A DNA stretch of 64,000 bases from Alectoria sarmentosa (Eukaryota; Ascomycota; Lecanoromycetes; Lecanorales; Parmeliaceae): contig WOGZ01000041.1 of the NCBI GenBank assembly GCA_009733775.1, positions 1 through 64,000 on the forward strand, given 5' to 3'. Position 1 is the first letter of the stretch; every line of letters begins with the position of its first letter. Shown here one piece after another: positions 11,837 to 22,428 of this stretch. Below the pieces are notes generated by a model. That model did no database searches, was not told the DNA's origin, and saw only the letters and a program-made list of their open reading frames with translations. A program made the translations under genes and the position numbers.

Positions 11837-11976
11837 CGATCGGGTTAACGTCTTAATATCAACTAATTGAATTTAAAAAGGTATACGCTTAACAAATATA
11901 AGGATATACGTTTATCAAATAAAGAGTATACGCGTAATGCTCGCTTAAATATATATTAAAGATTTATTCGATATAA
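11837..11976 (-). repeat. right terminal inverted repeat of the MULE-type element
   Basis: Inverted partner of 9251-9391. The units GGTATACGCTTAACAAAT, GGATATACGTTTATCAAAT and GAGTATACGCG correspond to the three left sub-repeats. This arm has lost more C and G than the left arm. Confidence 0.75.
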
Positions 11977-13990
11977 AATCGAGAGCATTGCAAATTAACG
12001 TAATATATATAATCTTTTATAAAGAAATTAATTTAATTTTCATTATAAAAACGAGATTTATCAAAAACACTATTTTTTAAATTATATCGTTTTCTTTCGA
12101 TAATTCGATAATTTACGTTATTTTCATATTTTTAAAACGATTAAAAATTAATAATATAAAAAACTTACTATAAATTTAAACGCTTAATCATTTATGTGAA
12201 CCGAAAATATTAATATTTTCTAAAATCTATAAATTATTCGAAAAGATATTTATATATACGATAAATTTTTTATTTTTTTATTTTTATTTAACGTTAATAT
12301 AATAACTTAATATTTATTAATTTAAAAATCTTTATATTTAAAAACTTTAATTTGATCGTATTAATGTAATTCGAATTTAAAAATTTAATTTAATTAATAA
12401 CATTTAATACAAGATGTTTTATTTATAAATAACGAGATTTTAAATTCGATTATATATTTTTAATGTTTTATATTAACGATAATCAAAATTATACTTAATT
12501 TTTAATATATTAACGATTTTAAATTTTATAATATTAAATTATATACAAAAAATTATGAAATAAATTATTAATAATAAAATTATACGTATTAATATTAATT
12601 AATTAAAAGTTTTAAAAAAAAATTAAAAGTTATTATATAATATTTCTAAATATTAAAAATCGTAAATTTATTAAAAGATTTTTTTTGTAAAAGAATACGT
12701 TAATTTAAATTATTAATTAATAATATATTAAAGTTTATAAATTAAATTTATAATATTTTAAAATCAATAAAAACGAAACGAATTTATAATATAACGTCGA
12801 TTAAACTTTTTTTTTCTTGAACTAATATCTTAAATTTTTCGATTTATCAAATTTATAAATTTTATGCAAAAATTGAAACAATTGTAATTTATTTTCGATT
12901 TTCGATTTTTTTTTTTTCGAATTCGAAATTTACGTTTTACGATTTACGATTATTAAGTAAGAAATTTACATTATTTATTAATTTTATCGTTATATTAAAT
13001 TTATAATTTACGAATTATATAAAATTGCGCTTATTTTAAAGTATATAAAAAATGTATTAAATTTTTCATTATTAATATCTCGTAACTTTTGAAAATTCAT
13101 ATTTTTTATTTATATAATTATTATTATAAAATATATTTATACAATTTCAACGATATAATAATTTCGTAAATATAATAAAAAATAATAATATTATTTAAAA
13201 AAGAAAATAATTCGTTAAATAAACGTAAAAATTTCTCGAAAGTTTCGAAGTAGTAAAATATTTAAATTAAATATTTAAATATAAATATACATTCAAATTT
13301 CATAATTTTTATATCGTTAAAAAGTATAAAAGTAGTTTTATAATTTACAAAATTATAAAGAAATTTTATTTTTAAAAAGTAAAAAATATAATGTGTAAGA
13401 TTTTTATATACAAATTTTTAATAAAAGTGTTTAAGATATTCAAAAGTCGTTATTCGAGCGCTAATTGAAAAGCGTAATGATTTCGAATTTATAATTATTT
13501 ATATATATAAATTTAAGATATTTTAACTTAATTTTCTCTTATTTTTTATATATATTAATAATTTACTTTTTAACGAAATAAAATAAAAATTATATTTTAT
13601 ATTCGTCGATTTAATATTGCGTTTAAAATTATTTCGATTTAACGTAAACGATAATTTAAATTTCTTTTTATTAATTCGAGATTATAAAATAATTAAGTAA
13701 TCGAGATATTAAAAAATTAAACTTAAAAAGAAATAAATTAAGTTTGAAATTAATTAATCGTTAATTTTAATTATTAAAGCTAACTCGTTATCGTGAAATT
13801 CGTATTTATTTAATTAATTTATTCACGAAAGATATTTATTTATTTTCAATTCTTTAATTATATCGTGTTAAAAATATTACGATTAACATTTTATATCTTT
13901 TCTGAAAAATAAAATATCATTTTTATTTCGATAATAATCTTGTAAATATATGATTGAAAGACGGAAAATCACATGTTTCGGTTACTTAAA
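11977..13990. other. AT-rich, RIP-like DNA without legible gene
   Basis: About 2 kb of very low GC sequence full of stops, continuous with the MULE block. I could not find terminal repeats or a readable transposase or reverse transcriptase, so it may be one or more older elements. Composition returns to normal at about 13950-14000. Confidence 0.5.
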
Positions 13991-15324
13991 TAGCATTGAA
14001 CCGCTCTCAACGCATAATAATGAATAACTGCGGCCGATTTATTTAAGAATTTGCTGTTCCTTGATCATTTTAAGAAACCAAGTGATCAACAAATCTGACC
14101 CATAAAGTGTCCTCCCTACTCTCTCCGATGATAAATTTATTGTAAGATTTCTGATGCTGTGTCATAATAGCAAGAATCACGAAATCTAAAAGGCATCAAC
14201 AAGTCCCGGCACGCTAAGATGTAATATGTGCTGGGGGTGCGGTCTTCCCAGTAGTGAAAAGCTTGGAAGATCTCTACAGTTACAATAATACACCAATACT
14301 TGTTCTTTTTACGTTCGGGGGAGACCCCCGGAACCCCGCTTTCCCTCCGGGGGTTCTCCGAGGGCTCTTCGAGAGCTTCTGCTGGAGGGGCTGTCCTCGC
14401 AAGCTCGAAATCATGATACGTGATACATTACATTATATATGGGACTTCGAGCTTGCGAGGACAGCCCCTCCGGAGAATAAAAGGGTTCAAAAAAAAGAGC
14501 TTGTCAGAGGCTCAGAAGAGCAAAAAAAAAAGATCTCATCTATCATAAAAGTTTTGATTCATTTGGTCAAATTTCATGAAAGTAGTATCATTCGAAAGCG
14601 CGTATTCGAATATATAAAACTTTTTATTCATTTTATTATCATATTGTGCGTGAAACGAAAGGAATGAAAAAGAATAGAATGTAAAAAGTTGATGTTCGAG
14701 GTTCAATTTTATGGGGTGATCTGTTTGGGACGTATCCGCGTTTAGATCGAAAATAAAGAGATAAGGTGTGTTTTAGCTCAAAAATCGTGAAATTTGAAGA
14801 TCTGATTGGGGGAACCTTGTTTGACGCATATAGACCTTTTTCCTGCATAACTTTTGACCGTGAAGAAAGCAAGCTTTCCAATCACGTGACAGTATGCCAA
14901 GGTGTGGGGGAACATGTTGATAGAAGCTTGTTGGGGTCGCTACTATCGCTGTCCAGGACTTTCGGTGCAGAAAGAAACCTCGGAACAATACAATTATACG
15001 ACAGTAAAAATCGCTCCTACCGCTCCTGACCATTTCAGCCAAGAAGAATAGAACAAGCCTAAAAGACCCTATGTGCCTATCCACACCAGGCCCAAGGTAC
15101 CATAAAGCCCGAGACCGTCGCCTGGTGCTCTGACCTCTATAAACCAAGGCAGTCTTTCACCTGCCGAGGGTGCAGTACATTAGCGAGCTGGTGAGCTGAA
15201 TGTGTGGCACGACTACTCTAACCCATCTACAGTCCACGCGCATTTTGCAAGCAGCGCGCCGTCCCGGCCTTCTAAGTCCAACGCGACCTTGCTCTTCATC
15301 ACAACTTACAGGCCTTCATACAAA
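13991..15324. other. transition region upstream of the RecQ gene; repeat-like, no confident gene
   Basis: Mixed composition. It contains the foldback repeat at 14384-14471 and, just before it, a GC-rich inverted pair (GAACCCC near 14331 against GGGGGTTC near 14348). An open frame at 14254-14667 runs through these repeats and ends in AT-rich DNA, so it is not supported as a gene. The segment near 14830-14860 (TGCATAACTTTTGACCGTG) has the look of dispersed fungal repeat DNA, but this is only an impression. Confidence 0.4.
14384..14471. repeat. 88-bp foldback: 26-bp perfect inverted repeat around a 36-bp spacer
   Basis: The arm at 14384-14409 (GGAGGGGCTGTCCTCGCAAG and on) is exactly complementary to 14446-14471. 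The arms are GC-rich and the spacer is AT-rich. It could be a miniature foldback element or the end of a larger repeat. Confidence 0.9.
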
Positions 15325-18300
15325 ATGCCAATTGCCATTTCGGGCCCGCAAGGCCACAGTGATCACCGGATCCAACTCCTGAAAGACATAGAGAGCTTCC
15401 AATCCAACAAGAACCCGGGCACATTGACCTCGGATGCCTTACCGTCACTATTGACGAGTATGACCTCCTATCTTGAATACGATCAGAACCAAGACGACTT
15501 TGGCGACGTTGACGATGAAGACTTGATGCTCGCTGAGACGTCCGACGCTACTGTCGGCCTGCTCAGTCAAGACTTGAAGAGATCTTTCGATTTCGAAGAT
15601 GAGTCTCCTTCGAAAAAAGTCAAGGCAGAGACTGGATCGAACTCCTCGATTGCACTGGCTCAGAAAATCCTCAAAGACACCTGGGGATTTTCTGAATTCA
15701 AACATAAACAGGAACAAGCAATTGCACGGCTCATCGATGGCGGCAGTGCTGTTGTCGTGTTTCCTACGGGGGGAGGCAAGAGTCTGGTCTATCAGATACC
15801 AGCTCTGGCATTCGATTACCATGACGAACCATACACTGGCCCACGTGGCGGAGGAGTGACTCTTGTTGTCAGCCCATTGATCGCGCTCATGAAAGTGAGA
15901 AAATTCCTCGAACAGCTGTATCCAAAGATGGACCGTGCTCTTGACCAGCCAATGAAAGAGTCAAAAACTGACAAATGGGATTAGGACCAAGTCGATGCTT
16001 TGAAAAAGCGAGGAGTCTGCGCTGCTGCCATGGACTCATCTCAGACTCGAGATGCATGGCTTGATACGTGCGATAAATTACGAAGAGAAGAATTGAAGCT
16101 GCTGTAAGTCCAGGTTCCGCCACTCTCCTTGCATCCTGTGTTTCTGAATTCCAATCTTCCGCTCGACCCATGTGGTCAACTTCGTCTTCATGTCCCTGGA
16201 AGATCTGTGCCTAGCTGCCCTTATTGCCATGCTCAGTGCGCTTGTCTCTCTTCGGTCATTGGGAATCCAGGCATCAACGAATAGTCATTCACCTGCCTGG
16301 AACTTCAGATACGTCAGTCTTTCGCTTGGTAGGTTGATACGCCTCAGGATATTCGCTATTGTCAATACCAAATTGTTTGGGGTGAGCTTTATTGACAGAG
16401 TTCCTGAAGAGGTCTTACTTCAATCATGTTTTGAGAATTTACCAGTGGTCGTCGCCCTACAAGATCTCTAGAGCAGCCCTATAGGACGTCTGCACAGAAA
16501 AAAGGTCTTCGAGAAGTCGTATTCAATAACATCATCCAATGGAGAGCTAAATAAAGTGCTTTTAGATATGTGGCCCCCGAACGGCTCAACAACGAAGGAT
16601 TTGTTGAGATGATCAACGCCACCAAAGTCCGCTTGATTGCCATTGATGAAGCGCATTGCATTTCCGAATGGGGCCATGCTTTCCGGCCTGACTATCTCAA
16701 GGGTCAGCTTCCAATCACTATTGTGATCGCTTGGGTACACTGACGAACCCTTGCTCAAGTTGCAAGATTTGCAAAAGAGGTCCAAGCCGAAAGAGTCCTG
16801 TGCTTGACCGCAACAGTACGTGTCTCCCTCCATCTTGTTGCGTCCGTCTCTGCGCGTGGTAGATCGCTGACTATATGAAGGCTACCCCTAAAGTTGCAGA
16901 AGACATCTGTACCGCGTTCAACATAGACGCAGCGGGTGTATTTCGCACCACTACATATCGCCAGAAGTAGATTGCACTGCATGTTTTGACCTGAGCAAAT
17001 TAATTGAGATACTGATTTTACTTATAGCTTACGTCTGCTTGCCCAGTCCTTCGAATCTGCTGAGGAAAAGGATCAAGCTTTGAAGACATTCCTACAAAAG
17101 CACAAAGGCCCTTCTATAGTCTATGTTCAAACACATGATGTATGTACGAGACTTCTATTGCGAGTGCAGAGGTTCTAATAATTACATTTCACACAGCAAA
17201 CGGACACTGTGACAGCAAGTCTGAAACGCGCCAAATTTAATGCCCACGGATATCATGCTGGAATGGCAAATGACGCTAGAACCGCGGTCCAAGACACATT
17301 TATGGCCTCAGATAACATTGTCATCGTCGCTACAATAGCTTTCGGTATGGGTATAGACAAATCCAACATCCGCAACATTATCCACTACGCCGTCCCCAAA
17401 AGCCTTGAAGGTTACAGCCAAGAGATCGGGCGTGCTGGACGTGATGGCCTGGAGAGTGTCTGCATGATCTATCTTTGCGCCGAGGACATTAAGATCATGG
17501 AGGAATGGTCTAGGGCCGACGTGCCAAGCCTCAGGAGTGTCAAAGGATTGGTAGGGGAGTTCCTGGAACTTCATCGATACGCTAAGGCAGGGGACGTCAT
17601 TGAGCGGAATCTAAACGACGAGTCTAGGGAGTGGGACATCCGGGTAAGCCTCCCAGCTCCGACATTATGAGAAAGCGGCCCCTGACAAGCCCACTAGAAA
17701 AATGCACTGGATCTCTTGAACGCGCAGCTCGAACTTCGTTTTGAACTGATTAGGGCAATCACGCCCAAGTACTCCGAGTATAAATACATCAAGTCTCCAG
17801 CTTTCGAGAGCCGTACTGCGGATGGCTCACCCGTCACTAAAGCACTCAAAAAGATGAGCAAGACTGCGCACAAGTGGACGCGAATTGACGTCGACGCAGC
17901 TGCTGATAGCGGCCGCTTCCCACGAGCGGACGCGGTGAAGAAATTGCAAGAATGGAATGACTCCGGGGCTATTGATCTCCAGCCAAGCGGTGTGGTGAAC
18001 CGCTTCCGTGTCCTCAAAGACTTTCCACAGGGGGAAGAAGCAAAAGGTAAGATGGTCACATCCATCTACGCGCAGATCGAGGTGAGAGAAAAGAGCGACA
18101 TGGAACGCGTCCAGCGTGTCATCGACCTCGTCACCACCCACGGCTGCCTGAGTCGGGAACTGGCCAGGCATTTCGCCGACGAGGGTACCGTGCCGAAGGA
18201 AGGGTGTGGCCACTGCAACTTCTGTCTTACGAAAACGCAAGTCAGGTTCCTGCAAACGCCCAACCGGTCTCGGAAGGGGCGTATTGACGAGCGGAAGATC

Positions 18301-18560
18301 AAGGCCGTCTTGGCTGCTACGACGGTCCGGGACGATGCTCGGTTCTTAGCCAGGGTCGCCTTTGGCATTTCGAGCCCGAGGGTCACGATGGAGAAGCTGG
18401 GGAAGCATGCCGTGTTTGGAAGCATGGACGACTGCGACTTCGAGGTATGAGCAGGGGTTCCGGGTCTATCCATCGTCACTACTCGATTCCGTGTTTTGTG
18501 GCTAATAGTGCGATGTCACAGGAGCTCGTGGAGAGGTTTGATAGAGCTTGCAAATCGTAA
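15325..18560 (+). CDS. RecQ-family ATP-dependent DNA helicase (nine exons)
   Basis: Predicted nuclear 3'-5' DNA helicase (770 aa) for recombination and replication repair. Exons: 15325-15894, 15985-16103, 16566-16702, 16760-16815, 16881-16966, 17028-17139, 17197-17643, 17698-18444, 18522-18560. Landmarks in order are the RecQ motif 0 region (GFSEFKHKQEQAI, ~121-133), Walker A FPTGGGKS (~146-153), SPLIALMKDQV created by splicing intron 1, DEAHCISEWGH (DEAH at ~257-260), LTATAT across intron 4, and motif V/VI ATIAFGMGIDK and QEIGRAGRDG. The C-terminal part contains CGHCNFC, a possible metal-binding knuckle. The last intron (18445-18521, acceptor CACAG) gives FEELVERFDRACKS; reading through would stop early at 18450. 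An upstream in-frame ATG at 15202 is less likely. Intron 2 is unusually long (462 bp). It is not obviously the Sgs1/BLM orthologue, because it is short and lacks an HRDC domain. Confidence 0.9.
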
Positions 18561-18968
18561 ATGGTGTCGTCACTGTCGAATCTTAACCGTATTTACGAGA
18601 TAAAACGTTTGTCGCGCCTGCGGAACTTGTGCTGCTGATCCAAACTGCGGCAGCGTACGGCATTTCTTATATTTTGTGAGGGAGCATGCCCGATCTCAGC
18701 AACGGTTTTCTGACATTACTTAGGAGGGTGCTTTGGGACGATGGGACCTAGTAGTCTCTTCGGCCATGGCGGGCAGATCGTACCGGGCAAAGCAGATATA
18801 TCACGTCTGAGGGAGGAATCTTGTTACGGTATTCAAATTGGTGGAATTTCAGCATTCCGAATATAGGATGATCCGTATCAGCAAAGACCACGACAGGTAC
18901 CACTCAACGGAACCAATTTTTCCGTTCAAGCTACTTTCTCTATGCTCTCTTCACTTGAAACAAGACTC
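18561..18968. other. convergent intergenic spacer between RecQ and HAUS6
   Basis: About 410 bp between the 3' ends of two convergent genes. It presumably carries both 3' UTRs and polyadenylation sites. I see no further gene. Confidence 0.6.
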
Positions 18969-21344
18969 CTAGACCTTCGCAGTCATCCTTGCTAACGGCG
19001 ACTCCTCCCTCTGGCTCTTTCCAACTCTCCCATCGCCATCCCTCTCGCCTTCGACATCGTGCGTCTCGGAATCATCACCAGGCCCAAACGAGGGTCTCGG
19101 ACTATAAGCAATTTTCGGCCTACTCTTGAAAACGCTATCATAGCCTGCTCCAGGACTGAATAGCTCTTCCGGCGGTGTCATCTCGGTCACCATCTCCAGT
19201 TGTCTCTTTGGTGTTTCGAACTGATTTGTTGGGTAAAGTTTGGAAGTCCGGTGGTCAAGCATGGATTTACGAGATCCTTTTGGTTTGGAAGGTACGAGGG
19301 AGATTGATTGTCTTGTGCGCTCGAGGAGGGTTGTTGCACCGCTTGGATCGATAGTTGGATGTGATGTCTTGGGGGAGATGGGAGGTAATGGTGTCGGAGG
19401 AGATGATTCTGGCAGCAACTTCTGCAGTCCGACGGGGCTGGCAAAAGCCATCGATTGACGCGTCCTTTCCATCAAAGACGTTTTGGACGCTGCGGGCGTT
19501 GGGACGGCGTTGATGGTCATGGAGACGATCTGCTCTGCGAGTAGTTCCTCTTCATTTGCCGACTGAGATTCAGTTTTGTCTTCCTGCTTGCCTTCCACTG
19601 GTAGAGAGGAAATCCAAGAGTCGTCGTCGTCCGATGGGGCTGGATTGCTATATTTGTTGGAGAATGTATCTGGGTTGTCTGGAGTGTTGCTGAATCTCTT
19701 TTCGAACTTCTTTGGTTCGCCATTTTTTTGGTTGGGAGTTGAAGGCGGTTCCTTCTGATCTGAACCTGGCGTCGGGTTTAATGGATCAATGCGAACCGTA
19801 TGGTCTACTGGTTCACTCGAATTGAGCTGTACGTCAGAGATTTCGGAGAAGCCAGACTCATCCGTGTCATCCATACTAGAAACATGAGAAGAGAAATCGC
19901 CAGTGGCTCCTTTTTGGTTTGCAAACAATCGACCTCGTGATGGGCGCTCCGATGTACCATCATCGTCTACATTCCGAGTGGCCAAACTCTCCGTTTCCAT
20001 CTGCTTCAGCGTTGCTCGCGAATGGGCAGGAGATGTATCGGCTCCCGTGTCCTCGATCGGCCGCATACTCTTCCGAGGGCTTTTCCTTGGGCTAAAAACA
20101 AAGTCCCTCTCCTTGAGCTCATCCCGAACATTCTCTTTTCTCAATCGCTCCGGGTGGGTTGGCGAAGCTTCGTTCACTTCTTCACCCGCTTTCCAGTCAT
20201 TCTTCCTCGGGCTTTTTCTCGGGCTAAAGACAAAGTCTTTTCGTTTCTGGTTATTTAGATCCTTACTTCGGGTTCGTGTCAATGCTGGAGTTATGGCGTC
20301 AGCAGAGGATGTACTCTTTTCATCTCTGTTCATTGCCTCTCTAAAATTCTTCCAGTCAGTGAGCCTTGCCTCCTGGTTTGCTACCCTTTCCTCCAAGTCT
20401 TGTAGAAGACCTTGCCAGCTCGTACCGTTTGCCCCGTCGAAAGTGCCAGCAGAGACGTGCAGCCAAGTTTCCGAGAATGGTTTGTCGAGTAGAGGGTCCT
20501 TCGTTCTTTGTGCTTCACCTTGTACAATGACCTCCCCCAGCTTCGGGTCTCCCTGCCAGTTCTTCTCGAACAGCTTCGATACACGCGCAACCGTGTGGTC
20601 AGAGATCGGGTACTTGTCAAGAAAATCCTGTGTTGAAACAACGGCTTCGAATCTCCGATTTAGGTCTTGCTCCTTCGCTTCTAAAGTGCGGCCGAAGTTC
20701 CTGTACCTTTCTCTCAAGAGCCTCTTCTTATGTAGGAGAGCCGTCAAAGATGCTCTGTGGGCAACAGCTAGAGGCAGCAACGACTTCTGCTCGCTCACTG
20801 TGACGCTTTTGGCTGTGGCAAGCCGTGCAGCAGTACAAGCTTTCCCATCATGTCCGGCGGCGAGAACCTTTCGTAGAACCAGCGTCGAAAACGAGATCAG
20901 CAACTCTTGGATTCTTTCTCCCTTGCAATCATCAAAGAAAGTCTTTCTAATTATCACATCTTTGCCCAGTACCCCGTTCTTCTTGATTTCGTTCAGACAT
21001 CTGAAGAGGGCGGCACGTAGATTCAGGGATTGCAACGGCACGAGGGCAGGAAAGAAAGGTCCGAGCTTCTGTTATCGAAGTATCAGCAAGAAGCAAAGCT
21101 TCAACATGTACGAGCCTGGCCTGACGTCTTTGGTTTCCACAGGGTCCCATATCTCAAACAATCGGTAGAAGGCCCACTCAACGCAATGAATACGGGTCTT
21201 TTCGTTTTGCAGAGTATTCTTGCTTGTAAATATTGGGGCGGTCAGCGAAGGCCAGTCGTCTCGTCTATCAAGATCGAGAAGGTGGAGATTGGTGAGCAGT
21301 AGTGAGATGTTGGGAGCCGCAGAGGCAGCTGTCTGTTTGGTCAT
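18969..21344 (-). CDS. HAUS augmin-like complex subunit 6, N-terminal-domain protein
   Basis: Augmin recruits gamma-tubulin to existing spindle microtubules. This 772-aa protein matches fungal HAUS6 N-terminal-domain proteins. Exon 1 (21344-21126) and exon 2 (21068-18969) are joined by a 57-bp intron (GTCAGG..ACAG), which restores IWDPVETKDKLGPFFPAL. The N-terminal ~240 residues form the conserved helical domain (NLHLLDLDRRDDWPSL, HCVEWAFYRLFEIWDP, LRAALFRCLNEIKKNGVLG). The remainder is low-complexity, charged and probably disordered, with many SP/TP sites. A 13-residue unit DFVFSPRKSPRKN/S occurs twice (near 20207-20240 and 20078-20112), suggesting CDK or other proline-directed phosphorylation. 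A long open frame on the opposite strand (19903-21168) is a shadow. Confidence 0.85.
20078..20240 (-). repeat. duplicated SPRKSPRK-containing unit within HAUS6
   Basis: Two copies of an ~39-nt coding unit for DFVFSPRKSPRK, about 130 bp apart, in the disordered region. The intervening sequence is not duplicated. Confidence 0.8.
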
Positions 21345-21509
21345 TTCGAATTCTTTTGTCTTGAGGCATCATAGAGTGAACCCAGAATGGATCAATCACG
21401 GAACAAGTCGGAAGATGCAAAAGAGTTGAATTGACTGTCAGGAAAGACCCGGTCCGAAAAGGGACCTTGGTAGGCAAGAGACGAGAGAACGACAATTGAC
21501 GAGAAATAA

Positions 21510-22423
21510 GGCTTTTGATACCCGCACGTAGCTTTTTGATACATGTACGTAGTCTTTTGATACATGTACGTAACTCCCCAAAGCTAAACAGAACAGATTA
21601 ATAAGACGCGTATACTTTTCGACGTTAATGATCAAATAAATGATTTAAGGTTAAGGTTTAAGGTTCAAGACATCACATCGAGCATTCAATTTCTTTACAT
21701 AAGCATTCAATCTTATTTATCAAATTATTGAAATATAATGATGAAATGCGATGAAATGCGATGTGAAAAATAAATTAATTATTCTCTTAAAACTCCTTTG
21801 AAACAATTCTTTATATAATAAAATAATATGTAATTAATATAATAACAGACCGAAAAAGATTGAGAATTAATTATCTTTTTAATACGAACATCGCATTCTC
21901 TTTTAAATACAATTATAAAATATCGAATCAAATTTTTTCGTATAAGATATTCAATCTCTTCGCATAAGATATTTAATTCTTTCGCATAAAGTATTTAATT
22001 TTTTCGCACAAAATATTCAATCCTTTCGCATAAAACATTTAATTTTTTCGCATAAAACATTTAATCTCTTCGCAAAAAACATTTAATTTCTTTAAAATAA
22101 TTAATAAATTTCGAATTTTTATATCAAGGCGTTATAATGTACATCAAATCTTTATATCAAAATATCAAATTTTAAATTTTTTATTGAGCTTTTTATATCA
22201 CGAAGCGAAACAAATTTTTGCGTTAAAACAATAAATTTTTATATCAAAAATATTAAGTTTTTATATGATAACATATATTAAATCTTTACATTAAAGCGTT
22301 AAAGTTTTAGATTTTTATTTAATATTTGATGCGTCAATAAAGATATGCGAAATAAAGGATTATATATATGTATCAAAAGGTTACGTATATGTATTAAAAA
22401 GCTACGTGCGGATATCAAAAGTC
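21510..22423. mobile_element. non-autonomous TIR element, tandem copy 1 (914 bp)
   Basis: The left end GGCTTTTGATACCCGCACGT is followed by two more ~21-bp units (CTTTTTGATACATGTACGTAG and a variant); the right end (about 22360-22423) is their reverse complement. The interior is AT-rich, has no coding capacity and carries a 22-bp tandem array. It is separated from copy 2 by AATAA only. The flanking sequences AGAAATAA (21502-21509) and CGAAATAA (23348-23355) form an 8-bp target-site duplication with one mismatch around the pair. Terminal architecture and duplication length fit a MULE- or hAT-derived miniature element. Confidence 0.75.
21936..22090. repeat. 22-bp tandem array (about 7 units) inside copy 1
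   Basis: Units resemble TTCGCATAAAATATTTAATC with spacer-like variation of T/C. The period of 22 is regular over about 150 bp. Confidence 0.85.
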
Positions 22424-22428
22424 AATAA

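Larger units (their letters stand above)
9251..11976 (+). mobile_element. RIP-inactivated Mutator-like (MULE/Hop-type) DNA transposon, ~2.7 kb
   Basis: A nearly complete class II element. It has terminal inverted repeats of at least 100 bp (9251-9391 and 11837-11976), each containing three ~21-bp sub-repeats such as TAGGCGTATACCCCCATG. Between them is a single degenerate transposase frame on the plus strand. Most in-frame stops are TAA, TAG or TGA where a Gln or Trp codon is expected, which is the pattern left by RIP. Long TIRs and this transposase type fit the MULE superfamily. A target-site duplication could not be identified with confidence. Confidence 0.75.

Noticed and set aside
11977..13990. 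Possible second transposon or centromere-like AT block
   Set aside because: No terminal repeats, coding trace or satellite periodicity could be read; reported only as AT-rich DNA.
14254..14667. 137-codon open frame upstream of the RecQ gene
   Set aside because: It passes through the inverted repeats and ends in AT-rich DNA; no domain or splice extension.
15895..15984. RecQ frame ending with a stop at 15982-15984
   Set aside because: The in-frame stop belongs to intron 1 (GTGAGA..TTAG); removing it gives SPLIALMKDQVDAL, as in the family. The gene is therefore not truncated.
16172..16471. 99-codon open frame in RecQ intron 2
   Set aside because: Splicing of the whole interval restores conserved helicase sequence; the frame has no recognisable similarity.
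19903..21168. 421-codon open frame on the plus strand
   Set aside because: It lies exactly antisense to HAUS6 exon 2, is Ser/Phe/Arg-rich as expected from a reversed charged region, and has no domain. HAUS6 homology fixes the coding strand.
21438..21635. Open frame with YVHVSK repeats
   Set aside because: The repeats come from the three 21-bp sub-repeats of the element's terminus read in frame. The same peptide appears from the opposite end at 23177-23437, so it is a consequence of DNA repeats, not a gene.
21936..22090. CRISPR-like regular repeats
   Set aside because: The 22-bp units are contiguous without unique spacers, AT-rich and lie in a eukaryotic transposon. It is a minisatellite.
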